This document shows positions 17,938-27,324 of a stretch of 64,000 nt of DNA, in pieces. Under the pieces are notes generated by a model. That model saw nothing but the letters and a program-made list of their open reading frames with translations. It ran no database searches and was not told the DNA's origin. Origin of the DNA: an uncultured Cellulosilyticum sp. (GTDB lineage: Bacteria > Bacillota > Clostridia > Lachnospirales > Cellulosilyticaceae); the NCBI GenBank assembly GCA_934725855.1, contig CAKVCL010000003.1, forward strand, positions 1-64,000. Direction: 5' to 3'. The translations under genes were made by a program, and so were the position numbers. Numbering within the stretch: the stretch's first letter is position 1; every line of letters starts with the position of its first letter.

Positions 17938-20385
17938 CTAAGCTAACTCATCCAAAATACTTTTATTTTCTTTTGGACTACTTTCAAATAATCTTGAGAA
18001 TAATGAGCCTTCTTGTCCTTGGGCATTACCAAATAAAATCGTCTTTTTACCATGAATCATAGGCACTAAAAGCTCAAGCCCTTCTATTTGCTGTGCATTA
18101 ACAATGACAACATACTCAAAGTCTTCATTTAGTACACGGTTATCCTTGCTTTCTTCTAGTTCTTTACAAGTTGCACCGACTACTTTAATACGACTCATTA
18201 GATAATCTTCAAGGATGCCTATATCTTCTGTAATACTTTGCTTCCACTCTTCTTTTAACTTAGCAAGTTCCTCATAGAAGGCCACTTTTTCTTTATAAAC
18301 TTGAAGTTTAAATTCTCTCTGCTGAACAGCTGCTTCAATTTTTTCTAAAAACGTCACGCTTTTGGCTTCAAGTGGTGCTTTAATAACTTCCTCTATTTCC
18401 TCTTCACCTACTTCAATTAAATGTAGAAACTCTTTAAATTCCTTTTCTTCTAGTTTTGTAGAAAGTAGGCTAGTTACTTCTGTTTGCTTCTTTAATGCAC
18501 GACTCATTTTACTTTGATTTGCTTCTTGCTTCTTAATAAGTAGCTCATTTTGTTTAACCTTTACTTCAAGATTAAGATATGCTTCAATGCCTTCTAAATA
18601 CTCTTCATAAAGTGTTCCTTCTTCAAAAAGGCCTTCCACTTTTTCCATGCGTTTAAAAACGTCTATTACTTCTGCCTTTGTTATTTCTTCTTTTTCATAA
18701 ATATCTACTAAGGCATTTTTATACGCTCTTATATAAGCCTCAACTTGTTCTTTAAGAAGATATGCCGCATTAGAAAGTTCATCTAGATATCTTGTACTAA
18801 TAGTGATTTCAAATTTACCTTTTCTACTGCGCAAGCTTTCTAGTTCACTTTCCATTTCTTTGATTTTCTCAGTGACTTCATCATCTGCTTGAATTTGGCT
18901 AGTTGGCGCCACTTGATTAAGCGCTTCTGCTTTTAAATACTGTCTTCTTAATTCAAGTAATTTCATCTCCAGTTCTTTACATTCTGCTTCATACTCACTT
19001 TTATCTGCAACTTGCTTCTTGTAGGCATTGAGTTTCTTTTCAAAATCATGTACAGCTTGGCTATATTTAAGGATTACTTCTTTGTTTTGCTGATAAGCAA
19101 TGGCTTTTTCATGAAGTCTTGTCCAAACTAATTCATCAAATAGCGTTTCATCTTGCTCTACAGCTTGGCCTATCTTACGGTAAACTTCTCTTTTTTGCTC
19201 AGAAATGTTTTCGTAGGCTTCTAATGTGCCTGCATACTGAGCACATTCACTTTCTAATTGCTTAGACTCTTTGGCTATAGCTTCTTTCTCTTCCTCAATT
19301 GCTTTAAGCGTTTCTAAAATATCAAAGCATAGCTGAATATTTCGTTCTGTTTTATGATAGAGTTCACATTCAGCTTTCATCTGGTCTAATTCTTCCTTAT
19401 GCCTATTATGCTTAGAAGCTTCTTCATTTAAATGTGCTAATATCTCAGCCTTCATCGTTTGTACCTTATTATTAAACGAATAACTGCCTAATGCATCTTT
19501 TTGAATATGGACACCTAATAGACCCCCTTCATCTAGGTGCATTAAAAGCTCATCTACTTGCTTATTTTCTGGTGCAACAAGCAGTGCTTTTCCTTTTCTA
19601 GTTATTATTTGTTCAAGTAATTCTTTAAGAATTTCATTTTCTTTTGTATCTAACGCTTTACTTTGAACAAAGTAAAGCTCACTTGTCCCTATAGCTTTTG
19701 ATACAATTTGTTTTTCCACCCCATCTAATATTCCACTGGTTTCTTCATCTGCTTCACTTACTACTTCATCGTATGCAGGCTTCTTTAAGGTTTCTACTTT
19801 AGGCATAAATTCTCTCATATCCGGATTAGCAGTCTTTCCAAGATATAAAGCTTCTAATACCTTTCTCATATAACCTTCACTTACTGCTTTATCTACATCA
19901 GCTACTTTATCTTCTTTAGACTGTTCTACTTTAACTTCATTCTTTTCTTCATCTTCGATAAAGCTATTCCATTCCTCTATATATTTTTGAAGGTCTCTTT
20001 TATTTTTCTCTACTTGTAAAAAACGTTCTACATCATGATGTTCTTTGGTATTGATATATTGAAACTTATAAACAGGTACAAAAGTAATCTTCTCTTCTAA
20101 TAATTTGCCTTCCTCAATGACTTTATGATAAGCAGTAACGTCTGTTTCTTCGGCTTTAACGACCTTTAAGTAGCCTTTACTCTCCCCTACGCATTCTAAA
20201 GTGATACTGGCACTATATAAGTAAACCTTTAACCCTTCTTCTCTATCATAGGATTCACTATAAAGTGTCCCCCTACCTATAGGGTTAAACTGATTTGTTA
20301 AATATCTAGACCACTCTTGTGCCCCTTGCTCTATCATTTTCCCATGAATAAACTTCATAGGTGCATCTAATACTAAAATATCCAT
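17938..20385 (-). CDS. Degenerate truncated SF1 helicase with long coiled-coil insertion
   Basis: 815 residues. Residues 225-281 follow the Upf1-like SF1 helicase pattern: EKQIVSKAIGTSELYFVQ, then SKALDTKE where GPPGTGKT is expected, then KALLVAPENKQVDELL (motif Ia). Residues 300-730 form a long coiled coil. The fold resumes with VVGATC (735-740), EYVVIVNAQQ (757-766) in place of the DEAQ motif II, and TILFGNAQG (782-790) in place of motif III. The protein stops at SLFSRLFESSPKENKSILDE, just before the second RecA domain would begin. ATP hydrolysis is therefore unlikely. The N-terminal 220 residues are unrecognised. It lies 5 bp after the second GTPase gene and is probably a scaffold or sensor in that complex (inference). 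Confidence 0.75.
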   Translation of the reverse strand: MDILVLDAPMKFIHGKMIEQGAQEWSRYLTNQFNPIGRGTLYSESYDREEGLKVYLYSASITLECVGESKGYLKVVKAEETDVTAYHKVIEEGKLLEEKITFVPVYKFQYINTKEHHDVERFLQVEKNKRDLQKYIEEWNSFIEDEEKNEVKVEQSKEDKVADVDKAVSEGYMRKVLEALYLGKTANPDMREFMPKVETLKKPAYDEVVSEADEETSGILDGVEKQIVSKAIGTSELYFVQSKALDTKENEILKELLEQIITRKGKALLVAPENKQVDELLMHLDEGGLLGVHIQKDALGSYSFNNKVQTMKAEILAHLNEEASKHNRHKEELDQMKAECELYHKTERNIQLCFDILETLKAIEEEKEAIAKESKQLESECAQYAGTLEAYENISEQKREVYRKIGQAVEQDETLFDELVWTRLHEKAIAYQQNKEVILKYSQAVHDFEKKLNAYKKQVADKSEYEAECKELEMKLLELRRQYLKAEALNQVAPTSQIQADDEVTEKIKEMESELESLRSRKGKFEITISTRYLDELSNAAYLLKEQVEAYIRAYKNALVDIYEKEEITKAEVIDVFKRMEKVEGLFEEGTLYEEYLEGIEAYLNLEVKVKQNELLIKKQEANQSKMSRALKKQTEVTSLLSTKLEEKEFKEFLHLIEVGEEEIEEVIKAPLEAKSVTFLEKIEAAVQQREFKLQVYKEKVAFYEELAKLKEEWKQSITEDIGILEDYLMSRIKVVGATCKELEESKDNRVLNEDFEYVVIVNAQQIEGLELLVPMIHGKKTILFGNAQGQEGSLFSRLFESSPKENKSILDELA

Positions 20386-20390
20386 ATTTT

Positions 20391-22232
20391 TTACCCCAAC
20401 AAATCATCTATATTAAAATCTTTATAATCCACTGCTTCTTGGGCTTCTTTTTTGGTTTGTAGTTCTTCTATTAATTCATTTTGTAGTTCATGGTAAGGTA
20501 ATAACCCTTCTTCAAGCTGTTTGATTAACCCTTCTAATTCCAATGGACTTTTCATTGAACTTTGATTTAAGAATTGATTAATAAGTTCATCTTCTACTTG
20601 CATGCTAAGTGTCTTAAAGTGATTGCCTGTTACCAAATCGCTTTCAAGTAGAACTTCTTTTATACCACGAATCTTCTCAATAAGCTCCCCTTGGTAAGTT
20701 TCAACCTCTCTTTTTCCAGAGTGATTATTATAAGCGGTTCTTAGATAACCTACTGCCAGCCCTCCAGCAAGTACTATTGGAAATACGGTTACGGCCGCGC
20801 CAAGGATACTCACACTTGCAGCTGTAGGTCCAATAAATGCCATATAGCCTGTTAAGGCAGAACCAATTTTTACACTATCTAATAAGCTTTCTTTAATCGC
20901 ACTATTGTCCTTTTGAACGACTGGTGGTACAAGTTCTTCTACATGCTTTTCTTCGCTAAATAAAGCTGTACTAGTATAAAGTTTTTCTTGTTCTATATGA
21001 AGATTTTTTGCAAATTCTCTAAGTTCCTCCAAACAATCTTCATCTAATTGTTTAATGCGTTCCAACCAGTTATCTTCTAACTGTTTACAAAATTCATTAA
21101 CCTGCTCGGACAATGTTTCATTGATATAGTCTTCACTTAAGTAGTCTGATTCCAAGCCATGCAATGCTTCCAAAGTTGTTTTCTTTTGATTAATCTCACA
21201 TATGACTTCAGATAAGAAACCATATTTTAACCATGACACAAACTTTTCTTGAATTTCGTCACTTACTTCTTCTTCAATCTCATGAATTGAGCTTTGATAG
21301 TCATTAATCATCTTTTGTACTTGCCTACTAATTTGAATCATTTCATCATGGTAGCCCATTTCTCTTTCAATAAGTGCTAAAAGACTTTGAGAAACAACTT
21401 CCTTTTTTTTCTTTTCAATGTCGTCACCAATCTGCGCTTTAATGGTTTCTAACAAGCCTTTTACACCCTCTGCTTCTTCCCCTTTAACCACTTTTTCAAA
21501 TTCTCTATAAGCTGATAGAGGCACATAGGTGTTAATCTCTGGCATATCTTTTTCGGCACTCTCTTGAATTTCTTCCGGTGATGCATTCACTTCATCGATA
21601 CGGTTTAAAACGCCAATAATATCTTTTCCTTGATCTTTAATGTCAAAAATATAATCTCTAATGTTTTGTTGTCCAATATAATTACTGTTAAATACCCACA
21701 CCACGATATCTGACCAAGGAATATAGCGTTTGGTAATTTCTTCGTTGGAATCTGTAACTGTCCCAAGTCCTGGTGTATCAATGAGGTCAAATTGCTTTAA
21801 AATAGGTAGATTGAGTCCAATCTCAATGTTGGTACATTCCTTAATAAACGCTTCATCCTCACCTTCATTTTTTTCTTCAAGCATTTCTATAAGTTTATCT
21901 ACATTTTGGAGTTTAAAGCGTCCATTCTTTGTAATCACACTACATTCTTCTGTTTCACTATAATAAAAATGATAAATAGCTGACGTTGCTTCAAGCACAC
22001 TGGTTCTAGATAATTCCTTACCTAAAATACTGTTGATAAGAGTTGATTTACCTGCTTTAACCTCTCCCATTAACACGACTTTAATGGGTAGTTCCAATGA
22101 ACTCCTAATAATAGAAAGACAGCCTTTATTTTCTTCAAATAAAGGTTTAAATTGTGCAAAAAGCTCACTTTCCTCACTTCTTCCAGGCGCTTCGTCCATA
22201 ACGGCTTCTAATTTGTTAATATATTCTTCCAT
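20391..22232 (-). CDS. Dynamin-like GTPase, membrane-inserting
   Basis: 613-residue bacterial dynamin-like protein. The GTPase motifs are complete: P-loop GEVKAGKST (56-64), switch Thr83 in EATSAIYHF, DTPG (152-155) and NRID (210-213). The region after about residue 280 is helical, as expected for the stalk. A hydrophobic stretch at about 456-498 (GYMAFIGPTAASVSILGAAV and following) resembles the paddle that inserts in membranes in other bacterial dynamins. The gene overlaps the first GTPase gene by 25 bp and precedes the pseudo-helicase gene by 5 bp, so the products are probably made together. Likely role: nucleotide-driven membrane binding or remodelling as a partner of the upstream GTPase. 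Confidence 0.88.
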   Translation of the reverse strand: MEEYINKLEAVMDEAPGRSEESELFAQFKPLFEENKGCLSIIRSSLELPIKVVLMGEVKAGKSTLINSILGKELSRTSVLEATSAIYHFYYSETEECSVITKNGRFKLQNVDKLIEMLEEKNEGEDEAFIKECTNIEIGLNLPILKQFDLIDTPGLGTVTDSNEEITKRYIPWSDIVVWVFNSNYIGQQNIRDYIFDIKDQGKDIIGVLNRIDEVNASPEEIQESAEKDMPEINTYVPLSAYREFEKVVKGEEAEGVKGLLETIKAQIGDDIEKKKKEVVSQSLLALIEREMGYHDEMIQISRQVQKMINDYQSSIHEIEEEVSDEIQEKFVSWLKYGFLSEVICEINQKKTTLEALHGLESDYLSEDYINETLSEQVNEFCKQLEDNWLERIKQLDEDCLEELREFAKNLHIEQEKLYTSTALFSEEKHVEELVPPVVQKDNSAIKESLLDSVKIGSALTGYMAFIGPTAASVSILGAAVTVFPIVLAGGLAVGYLRTAYNNHSGKREVETYQGELIEKIRGIKEVLLESDLVTGNHFKTLSMQVEDELINQFLNQSSMKSPLELEGLIKQLEEGLLPYHELQNELIEELQTKKEAQEAVDYKDFNIDDLLG

Positions 22233-24199
22233 TCGCCTTCACCTATCCCTTTAATATAATCCTTTACATGACTTTCTCTTGATGATGCTTGCAGTATGCG
22301 ATCTACCTCTCTAAGTGCATTCATACTATTCATTCTTAACTCATCTTTGCCATAGTTTTCATCTACTTGTTTCTTTCTTATTTCTAAAAGCTGTAACTTT
22401 TCTTTTTGTAATACGCTTTGCAGTCCTTGTGTTATATCTTGATAAAATCTTTGAGTGACCTCTTCTATCCCTTCATATAACTTTTCTTTATAAGTATCAA
22501 TAAGTGGGCGGTCTACAAGTTTTTTAACCCTGCTCATCCCACTGATTAACCTTCTAAGAGGACTATCTTCTTGCTTATCTAGTGCCAAATCTTCTTGTAA
22601 TGCCTTAAAGTAGGCACTAATTTGTATCCCATCTATGAAATCCCTTATAGGTTCTTCACTAACTCTTCTAAGCCCTTCTTTATTAAGATATACGCCTTTG
22701 ATAAGTTCAACTTGATTTGCAATATGTTCAAGTAATTCTTTAACTTCCTTTTCAGCCTTTGATATTCTTAAGATTTTTTCTCTTAACCAGCTGTCTTTAT
22801 CCCCTTTAACATCTAGTAAGACCTCTGTTTCTTTTTCTATAGCAGCCTCTACGGTGTGTCTATAACTTAATATCATGTTTTCTAATTGTTTTAGGCTTTC
22901 AGCTTCGATTTCACTAAACTTTTGTGTCATCTCTTCATTGCTAACCTCAAAGTTTTCTACCCCTTGGGTTATTTCCTTTGCATAATAACTAAGCATGACC
23001 TCAAACTTTATTTCTTCTCTTTGAATTTCACTGAGTACTTTTTGAGTCTTATTTTCGATTGCACCTTTTAAAAAGTGACTTTGAATATAAGCTTCTAGTG
23101 CATTAAATCCACTTACTTCAAGTAGACTAGCATCTCCTTCAAGTCTTCCTTTAAGCGCTAAGCTGGCTGAGAAGGGAAGAATTTCATTAAATTCCTCCAA
23201 GTACATCGAACGTGCCTGTTCTAAAATGATTTTCTTGTCCTCCTTTGTTCGTATGCAATCACTTCTATTTAAAAGTGCAAGCATTCTCTTTTGGTCACAA
23301 GCTTTTCCCTTCGTTAAAAGGGTTTCTTCAATTTCATTGATATATTCTCTTGTAGAATTCATAGCTATTTTATTAATATCTAGTACCCAAATGATTCCGT
23401 CTGCTTCTTCATAGTATTTCTGGATAGATTCTTTTAAGATATCTGCTCCACGGTTTTGTCTAAGCCCTGGCGTGTCCACAATTTGAAAATTATCTAGTAG
23501 CTCATTGGTCTTAACTGGCCACTTGGCTTCTATAATAGACGAAATATAAAGTTCTTCTTCCCATAATTTCGCTTTATAAGCTTCTAACTTGCCAGCTACT
23601 TCTCTATAAGGAATCTTTTGGGCTTTGCATACTTTATTTAAAACTTCTGTTTTTTCCTTGATACATGCTTGAATCTTATCTATAGACTCATCTTTTTTAC
23701 GTTCTTCTTCATCTATTCTTTCCTTGGCCTCTTGATAGCTGACTACCTCTACTTTGTTTTCTCTTGGTCCATAAGTTACAAGTTGCACCTTGGCATTTTC
23801 TCTATCTAACATTCCACTTGGTTGCTTTTGGGCATAAAAAACATCCACCTTCCATGTCATCGGATCAAACTTCATTTTAGCGGCTTCTTGTCCTAGTAAG
23901 GTATTAACAACTGTGGATTTCCCCACATTTCCATCGCCAATTACAAAAATAGAGAAGTTTTCTTCTAACTTATGCCCTAGACTTCGCAGCCTATCAACGC
24001 CTAGCTTAATTTCCTTTAGGCATTGCTTTTCTTTTTCTGATTGCTCTTCTTGTTTTTCTAACGGAATAATAGCTTTTTCAATTTCATTTAACTTTTTTTC
24101 TAATCTGGCCTTTATGTAGAAACGTTCCTCATTTAACTTTCTATCTTCTAGTTTTTGATAAAAAGCAGCCAGTTTATTTGCTACGTCATTAAGCGCCAT
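22208..24199 (-). CDS. Dynamin-like GTPase, soluble partner
   Basis: 663-residue dynamin-family GTPase. It has a coiled-coil N-terminus (residues 1-80), P-loop GDGNVGKST (88-96), DTPG (242-245) and NRSD (311-314). A charged helical insertion lies between the P-loop and DTPG motifs (about 160-215). The C-terminal half is helical without a clear hydrophobic paddle, unlike its partner, so the pair resembles tandem bacterial dynamins in which one member contacts the membrane. The start overlaps the end of the tail-anchored protein gene by 11 bp. Eleos-type defence systems also contain paired dynamin-like proteins, but the other operon members here differ. Confidence 0.87.
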   Translation of the reverse strand: MALNDVANKLAAFYQKLEDRKLNEERFYIKARLEKKLNEIEKAIIPLEKQEEQSEKEKQCLKEIKLGVDRLRSLGHKLEENFSIFVIGDGNVGKSTVVNTLLGQEAAKMKFDPMTWKVDVFYAQKQPSGMLDRENAKVQLVTYGPRENKVEVVSYQEAKERIDEEERKKDESIDKIQACIKEKTEVLNKVCKAQKIPYREVAGKLEAYKAKLWEEELYISSIIEAKWPVKTNELLDNFQIVDTPGLRQNRGADILKESIQKYYEEADGIIWVLDINKIAMNSTREYINEIEETLLTKGKACDQKRMLALLNRSDCIRTKEDKKIILEQARSMYLEEFNEILPFSASLALKGRLEGDASLLEVSGFNALEAYIQSHFLKGAIENKTQKVLSEIQREEIKFEVMLSYYAKEITQGVENFEVSNEEMTQKFSEIEAESLKQLENMILSYRHTVEAAIEKETEVLLDVKGDKDSWLREKILRISKAEKEVKELLEHIANQVELIKGVYLNKEGLRRVSEEPIRDFIDGIQISAYFKALQEDLALDKQEDSPLRRLISGMSRVKKLVDRPLIDTYKEKLYEGIEEVTQRFYQDITQGLQSVLQKEKLQLLEIRKKQVDENYGKDELRMNSMNALREVDRILQASSRESHVKDYIKGIGEGEWKNILTN

Positions 24200-24746
24200 G
24201 ATTTCCCTTTATAAAAATAAACCCTAATAGTAAAATAACCCCTGCTATTAACCCGTAATTGATCCAAAAAAGCTTCTTCGTTTTAGCCCCCACTTCAGCT
24301 AAACTCTCTTTTATCTCCCCGACAACTTTTGTATTCTCTTTAACAACCTGATTGGTGCCCACCAGCTGCCTGTTAACTTGCTCACTTAATGTGCCTACCT
24401 CCGAACGTAATTTTTCATGATTGATATAAAGCTCTTTTGTGGTTTCATCAACTACATGCTTAACACGCTCTTCACTTTCTTTAAGGCTCGCTTCATTTTT
24501 CTCACAAATCCCATAAATAAGCTGTTCAATATCCTCTGCAGAAATATAATCTAGTGCTTGAAGTTCTCCTTTAACGCGTTCTATTTCTCCACTAATTGCC
24601 TCAAGTGCATCTGATATTTCTGCCTTATAACTTCTTGTTACAACATCTTTTGCAACTTCTTTCATTTGTGCTTCTTTAATAATCTCTAAAGAAACAGTTT
24701 CTATTAACTCTTTAAATTCATTTAATAATTCTTTATCTGCTGCCAA
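24189..24746 (-). CDS. Tail-anchored coiled-coil membrane protein, first gene of dynamin operon
   Basis: 185 residues, not a recognised family. The protein is almost entirely amphipathic helix and coiled coil (residues 5-155, rich in Glu, Lys and Val heptads) and ends in one hydrophobic helix, WINYGLIAGVILLLGFIFI, followed by KGNHGA. This is the topology of a tail-anchored membrane receptor with a cytoplasmic coiled coil. It could dock the dynamin pair at the membrane (inference). It is the first gene of a five-gene operon, with overlapping or near-overlapping junctions throughout. The 5' gap is AT-rich and no clear promoter was picked. Confidence 0.72.
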   Translation of the reverse strand: MAADKELLNEFKELIETVSLEIIKEAQMKEVAKDVVTRSYKAEISDALEAISGEIERVKGELQALDYISAEDIEQLIYGICEKNEASLKESEERVKHVVDETTKELYINHEKLRSEVGTLSEQVNRQLVGTNQVVKENTKVVGEIKESLAEVGAKTKKLFWINYGLIAGVILLLGFIFIKGNHGA

Positions 24747-24930
24747 TATTTTGCTCCTTATTCTAATTAAATTATATAATTCTATTATACCGTCCTATTC
24801 CCATATTTCGCCATACTAATTTCATATATCCTTATATTAAACCTTTAATGTTTAAAAAGTCTTGTATTTATACATTTTTTATTTCTATTTTTACCATTGT
24901 CATTCTAAAAATAGCATTCAGCCTATTTGA

Positions 24931-25056
24931 ACCTCTACAGTTACAAATATTCTTTTTGGTAGAATATCAGATATTCATTTATCTTATGCCATGCTGTTAG
25001 GTGCTATTTTTTGTTTAATAGGTGGCTTCTTGGTTAGAAAATTCCTTATAAGTTAA
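24931..25056 (+). pseudogene. C-terminal remnant of a transporter gene
   Basis: A 42-codon open stretch follows an in-frame TGA (24928-24930). It encodes a hydrophobic C-terminal tail (NILFGRISDIHLSYAMLLGA, then IFCLIGGFLVRKFLIS) and ends right at a strong terminator. It resembles the last helix of an MFS-type permease whose 5' part is lost. The remaining bases of the gap 24747-25106 show no gene. Confidence 0.4.
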
Positions 25057-25057
25057 T

Positions 25058-25101
25058 AAAAACGGCAACTAAAAGTGTGATTGCTTTTAGTTGCCGTTTT
25101 T
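25058..25101. terminator. Strong bidirectional terminator
   Basis: A perfect 18-bp stem (25058-25075 with 25084-25101) has an 8-nt loop, A-rich on the left and T-rich on the right. It serves the minus-strand gene ending at 25107 and the plus-strand remnant ending at 25056. Confidence 0.92.
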
Positions 25102-25106
25102 ATTTT

Positions 25107-25802
25107 TTAGCTTTGTTCGTTATATATTTCGTCTTCATCTATAAGCTGAAATTGTTCAAATACCTTTATTTTTCGCTTGAGTAATTTCTCTTCATTTTCT
25201 TTTTCAAGTTCTTTTTTGTCTTTTTTCTTACCAAGCTCACCTTTTTGATACTTGTCCCATACTTTATTAATACGTTTCATTAATCGATTGTATCTTTCTA
25301 TATTAGGTTTTGTAGTAGTATTTCCTTTAATCCCACATAGCTTTCCTGCCTTATGCATGGTTTTAATATAAATGTCCTTTGCTTCTTCTTTAGAATTACA
25401 ATGCCTTAAGCGTTCTTCAAGTTGTTTTTCCATTCTAATTTCAGTCTGCACCTCATTATAAAGATCAGGATCTCTTTTCTTTATATATTCTAAATCCTGT
25501 CTTGTTAAATATTCACCATTTTTAACTTTATCTAAAACTGATTGATACCTTTCTTCAGTATCTTCTCCTCCTATCAGAAATTGCTCCAATGCTTTCTTAA
25601 GAGCTTCTTCCTTTTGAGCTATTGGATCTTTCTTTTGTCCTATACTGATTACTTCTTCATTAGTACTGCTCTCTTTAGCATTAATTTTTTCATTGTCATC
25701 AGCTTGGCTTTTGCCTATACTAATTTTTTTACCCTCTATTATTAGATTGCCCTTTATAGGTCCTTTTTTTATGTAATTACTATTTCCCATATAAATGTTC
25801 AT
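25107..25802 (-). CDS. Hypothetical charged helical protein
   Basis: About 231 residues, not recognised. The ATG at 25802-25800 is preferred over the upstream ATG at 25838 because GGGTGGGAG lies just ahead of it and the longer form has no ribosome site. The N-terminus has short repeats containing ISIG (KKISIGKSQ and EVISIGQKK). The rest is a strongly charged helix-rich region with LEYIKKRDPDLYNEVQTEIR and a KKKDKKELEKENEEKLLKRK tail. There is no signal peptide or membrane segment. It is transcribed alone between two terminators. Confidence 0.65.
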   Translation of the reverse strand: MNIYMGNSNYIKKGPIKGNLIIEGKKISIGKSQADDNEKINAKESSTNEEVISIGQKKDPIAQKEEALKKALEQFLIGGEDTEERYQSVLDKVKNGEYLTRQDLEYIKKRDPDLYNEVQTEIRMEKQLEERLRHCNSKEEAKDIYIKTMHKAGKLCGIKGNTTTKPNIERYNRLMKRINKVWDKYQKGELGKKKDKKELEKENEEKLLKRKIKVFEQFQLIDEDEIYNEQS

Positions 25803-25909
25803 TTGCCCATCTCCCACCCTTTCCATTATTCTATTCATAACAATATCGACCCAGTCTTTTATTTTATTAATATTCAGTATATTTTATTATCGACTTTTAT
25901 ATTAAACAC

Positions 25910-25954
25910 AAAAACAAGCTAACCTCCTATCTAATAAGTTGTTAGCTTGTTTTT
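25910..25954 (-). terminator. Terminator of the PLP-enzyme gene
   Basis: Stem of about 13 bp: the complement of AAAACAAGCTAAC (25911-25923) is at 25941-25953. On the minus strand it is followed by Ts. It lies 40 bp after the stop at 25993. Confidence 0.8.
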
Positions 25955-25992
25955 CTCTTTATTTCATTAGTTTATCTGCTCTTATATTCTTT

Positions 25993-27258
25993 CTATAACT
26001 TAGCTAAGCTTTGCTCAATATCTTCAATAATGTCTTCCACATTTTCAAGACCGCAAGAAAAACGCATCATCCCAGGGTTGATGCCTGCTGCTACAAGCTG
26101 TTCATCTGTTAATTGACGGTGTGTTTCACTTGCTGGGTGAAGCACACAAGTACGAATATCCGCCACATGAACTTCGTTTGATGCAAGCTTTAATCCATCC
26201 ATAAACTGAATGGCTTTCTCTTTTCCACCTTTAACAATAATAGAGATCACACCACTTGCCCCTTTAAGATATTTCTTGGCAAGGTCATAATATTTATCTC
26301 CTTCAAGTCCTGGATACATAACTGCTTCAATTTTATCTGATGCTGCAAAGTATTTTGCTACTTTTAAAGCGTTTTCACAATATCTTTCCATTCTTAATGG
26401 TAAAGTTTCAAGTCCTAAATTTAATAAAAATGCTGAGTTGGCAGCTGGATAACAACCAAAATCTCTCATAAGCTGCATTCTGGCTTTTACGATATAAGCA
26501 GCTTTCCCATAGTTTTTAGTATAACTAATGCCATGATAAGATTCATCTGGCTCCACAAGTTCTGGAAATTTACCATTTGTCCAATCAAAGTTACCACTAT
26601 CTACGATGACGCCGCCACCTTGAACTGCATGACCATCCATGTATTTTGTGGTAGAGTGTGTAACGATATCTGCACCAAATTCAAAAGGCTTACAAAGTAC
26701 AGGTGTTGCAAAGGTACTATCTACGATAAGTGGCACGCCATGATTATGTGCTATTCTAGCAAATTTCTCAATATCTAATACACACATTGCTGGATTAGCA
26801 ATCACTTCACCAAATACAGCTTTTGTATTTTCTTTAAATGCGGCATTAATGGTTTCTTCATCTGCATCTTGATCTACGAAAATACATTCAATGCCTTGTT
26901 TTTGAAGTGTTACAGCAAAAAGATTAATGGTTCCACCATAGATTTGGCTTGTACTAACCACACTATCTCCTGCTTTACAAATATTTAAAATAGCCATCAT
27001 ATTAGCAGCTTGTCCTGATGTGGTACACATTGCACCTACACCACCTTCAAGTGCATTGATTTTTTCCTCTACTGCCATAACGGTTGGATTGGCAAAACGT
27101 GAATATATAATAGCTTGTGTTGGCTCATCAAAAATATCTCCTACTTCTTTTGTTGAGTCAAATACATAAGTCGTACTTTGATAAATTGGCATTACTCTTG
27201 GTTCACCATTTTTAGGACTATAACCAGCATGTAAGCATTTTGTTTCGTCTCTCATCAT
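25993..27258 (-). CDS. Cys/Met metabolism PLP enzyme, O-acetylhomoserine sulfhydrylase-like
   Basis: 421-residue enzyme of the Cys/Met-metabolism PLP family. The cofactor Lys is Lys205 in THSTTKYMDGH, and the phosphate-binding YSRFANPT and SGQAANMMAI segments are present. Length and the long insertion after the active site (GNFDWTNGKFPELVEPDESY) point to the O-acetylhomoserine sulfhydrylase branch (homocysteine synthesis from O-acetylhomoserine and sulfide). Methionine gamma-lyase activity cannot be excluded. It is monocistronic, with a GGGAGG ribosome site. It lacks the shared upstream motif found before the second MetY gene (57089-58396), and instead two palindromes lie upstream. Confidence 0.85.
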   Translation of the reverse strand: MMRDETKCLHAGYSPKNGEPRVMPIYQSTTYVFDSTKEVGDIFDEPTQAIIYSRFANPTVMAVEEKINALEGGVGAMCTTSGQAANMMAILNICKAGDSVVSTSQIYGGTINLFAVTLQKQGIECIFVDQDADEETINAAFKENTKAVFGEVIANPAMCVLDIEKFARIAHNHGVPLIVDSTFATPVLCKPFEFGADIVTHSTTKYMDGHAVQGGGVIVDSGNFDWTNGKFPELVEPDESYHGISYTKNYGKAAYIVKARMQLMRDFGCYPAANSAFLLNLGLETLPLRMERYCENALKVAKYFAASDKIEAVMYPGLEGDKYYDLAKKYLKGASGVISIIVKGGKEKAIQFMDGLKLASNEVHVADIRTCVLHPASETHRQLTDEQLVAAGINPGMMRFSCGLENVEDIIEDIEQSLAKL

Positions 27259-27324
27259 TTTTCCTCCCTGATAAACAATCTATCTTTATCATATCATAAA
27301 ATTTTACAAAATAATCAAAATAAT

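Noticed and set aside
17938..20385. SMC or RecN-type ATPase, suggested by the long coiled coil
   Set aside because: There is no Walker A or ABC signature. The flanking segments fit a degenerate SF1 helicase better.
20391..24199. Split halves of one dynamin gene
   Set aside because: Both proteins have their own full set of GTPase motifs and different insertions, so they are two genes.
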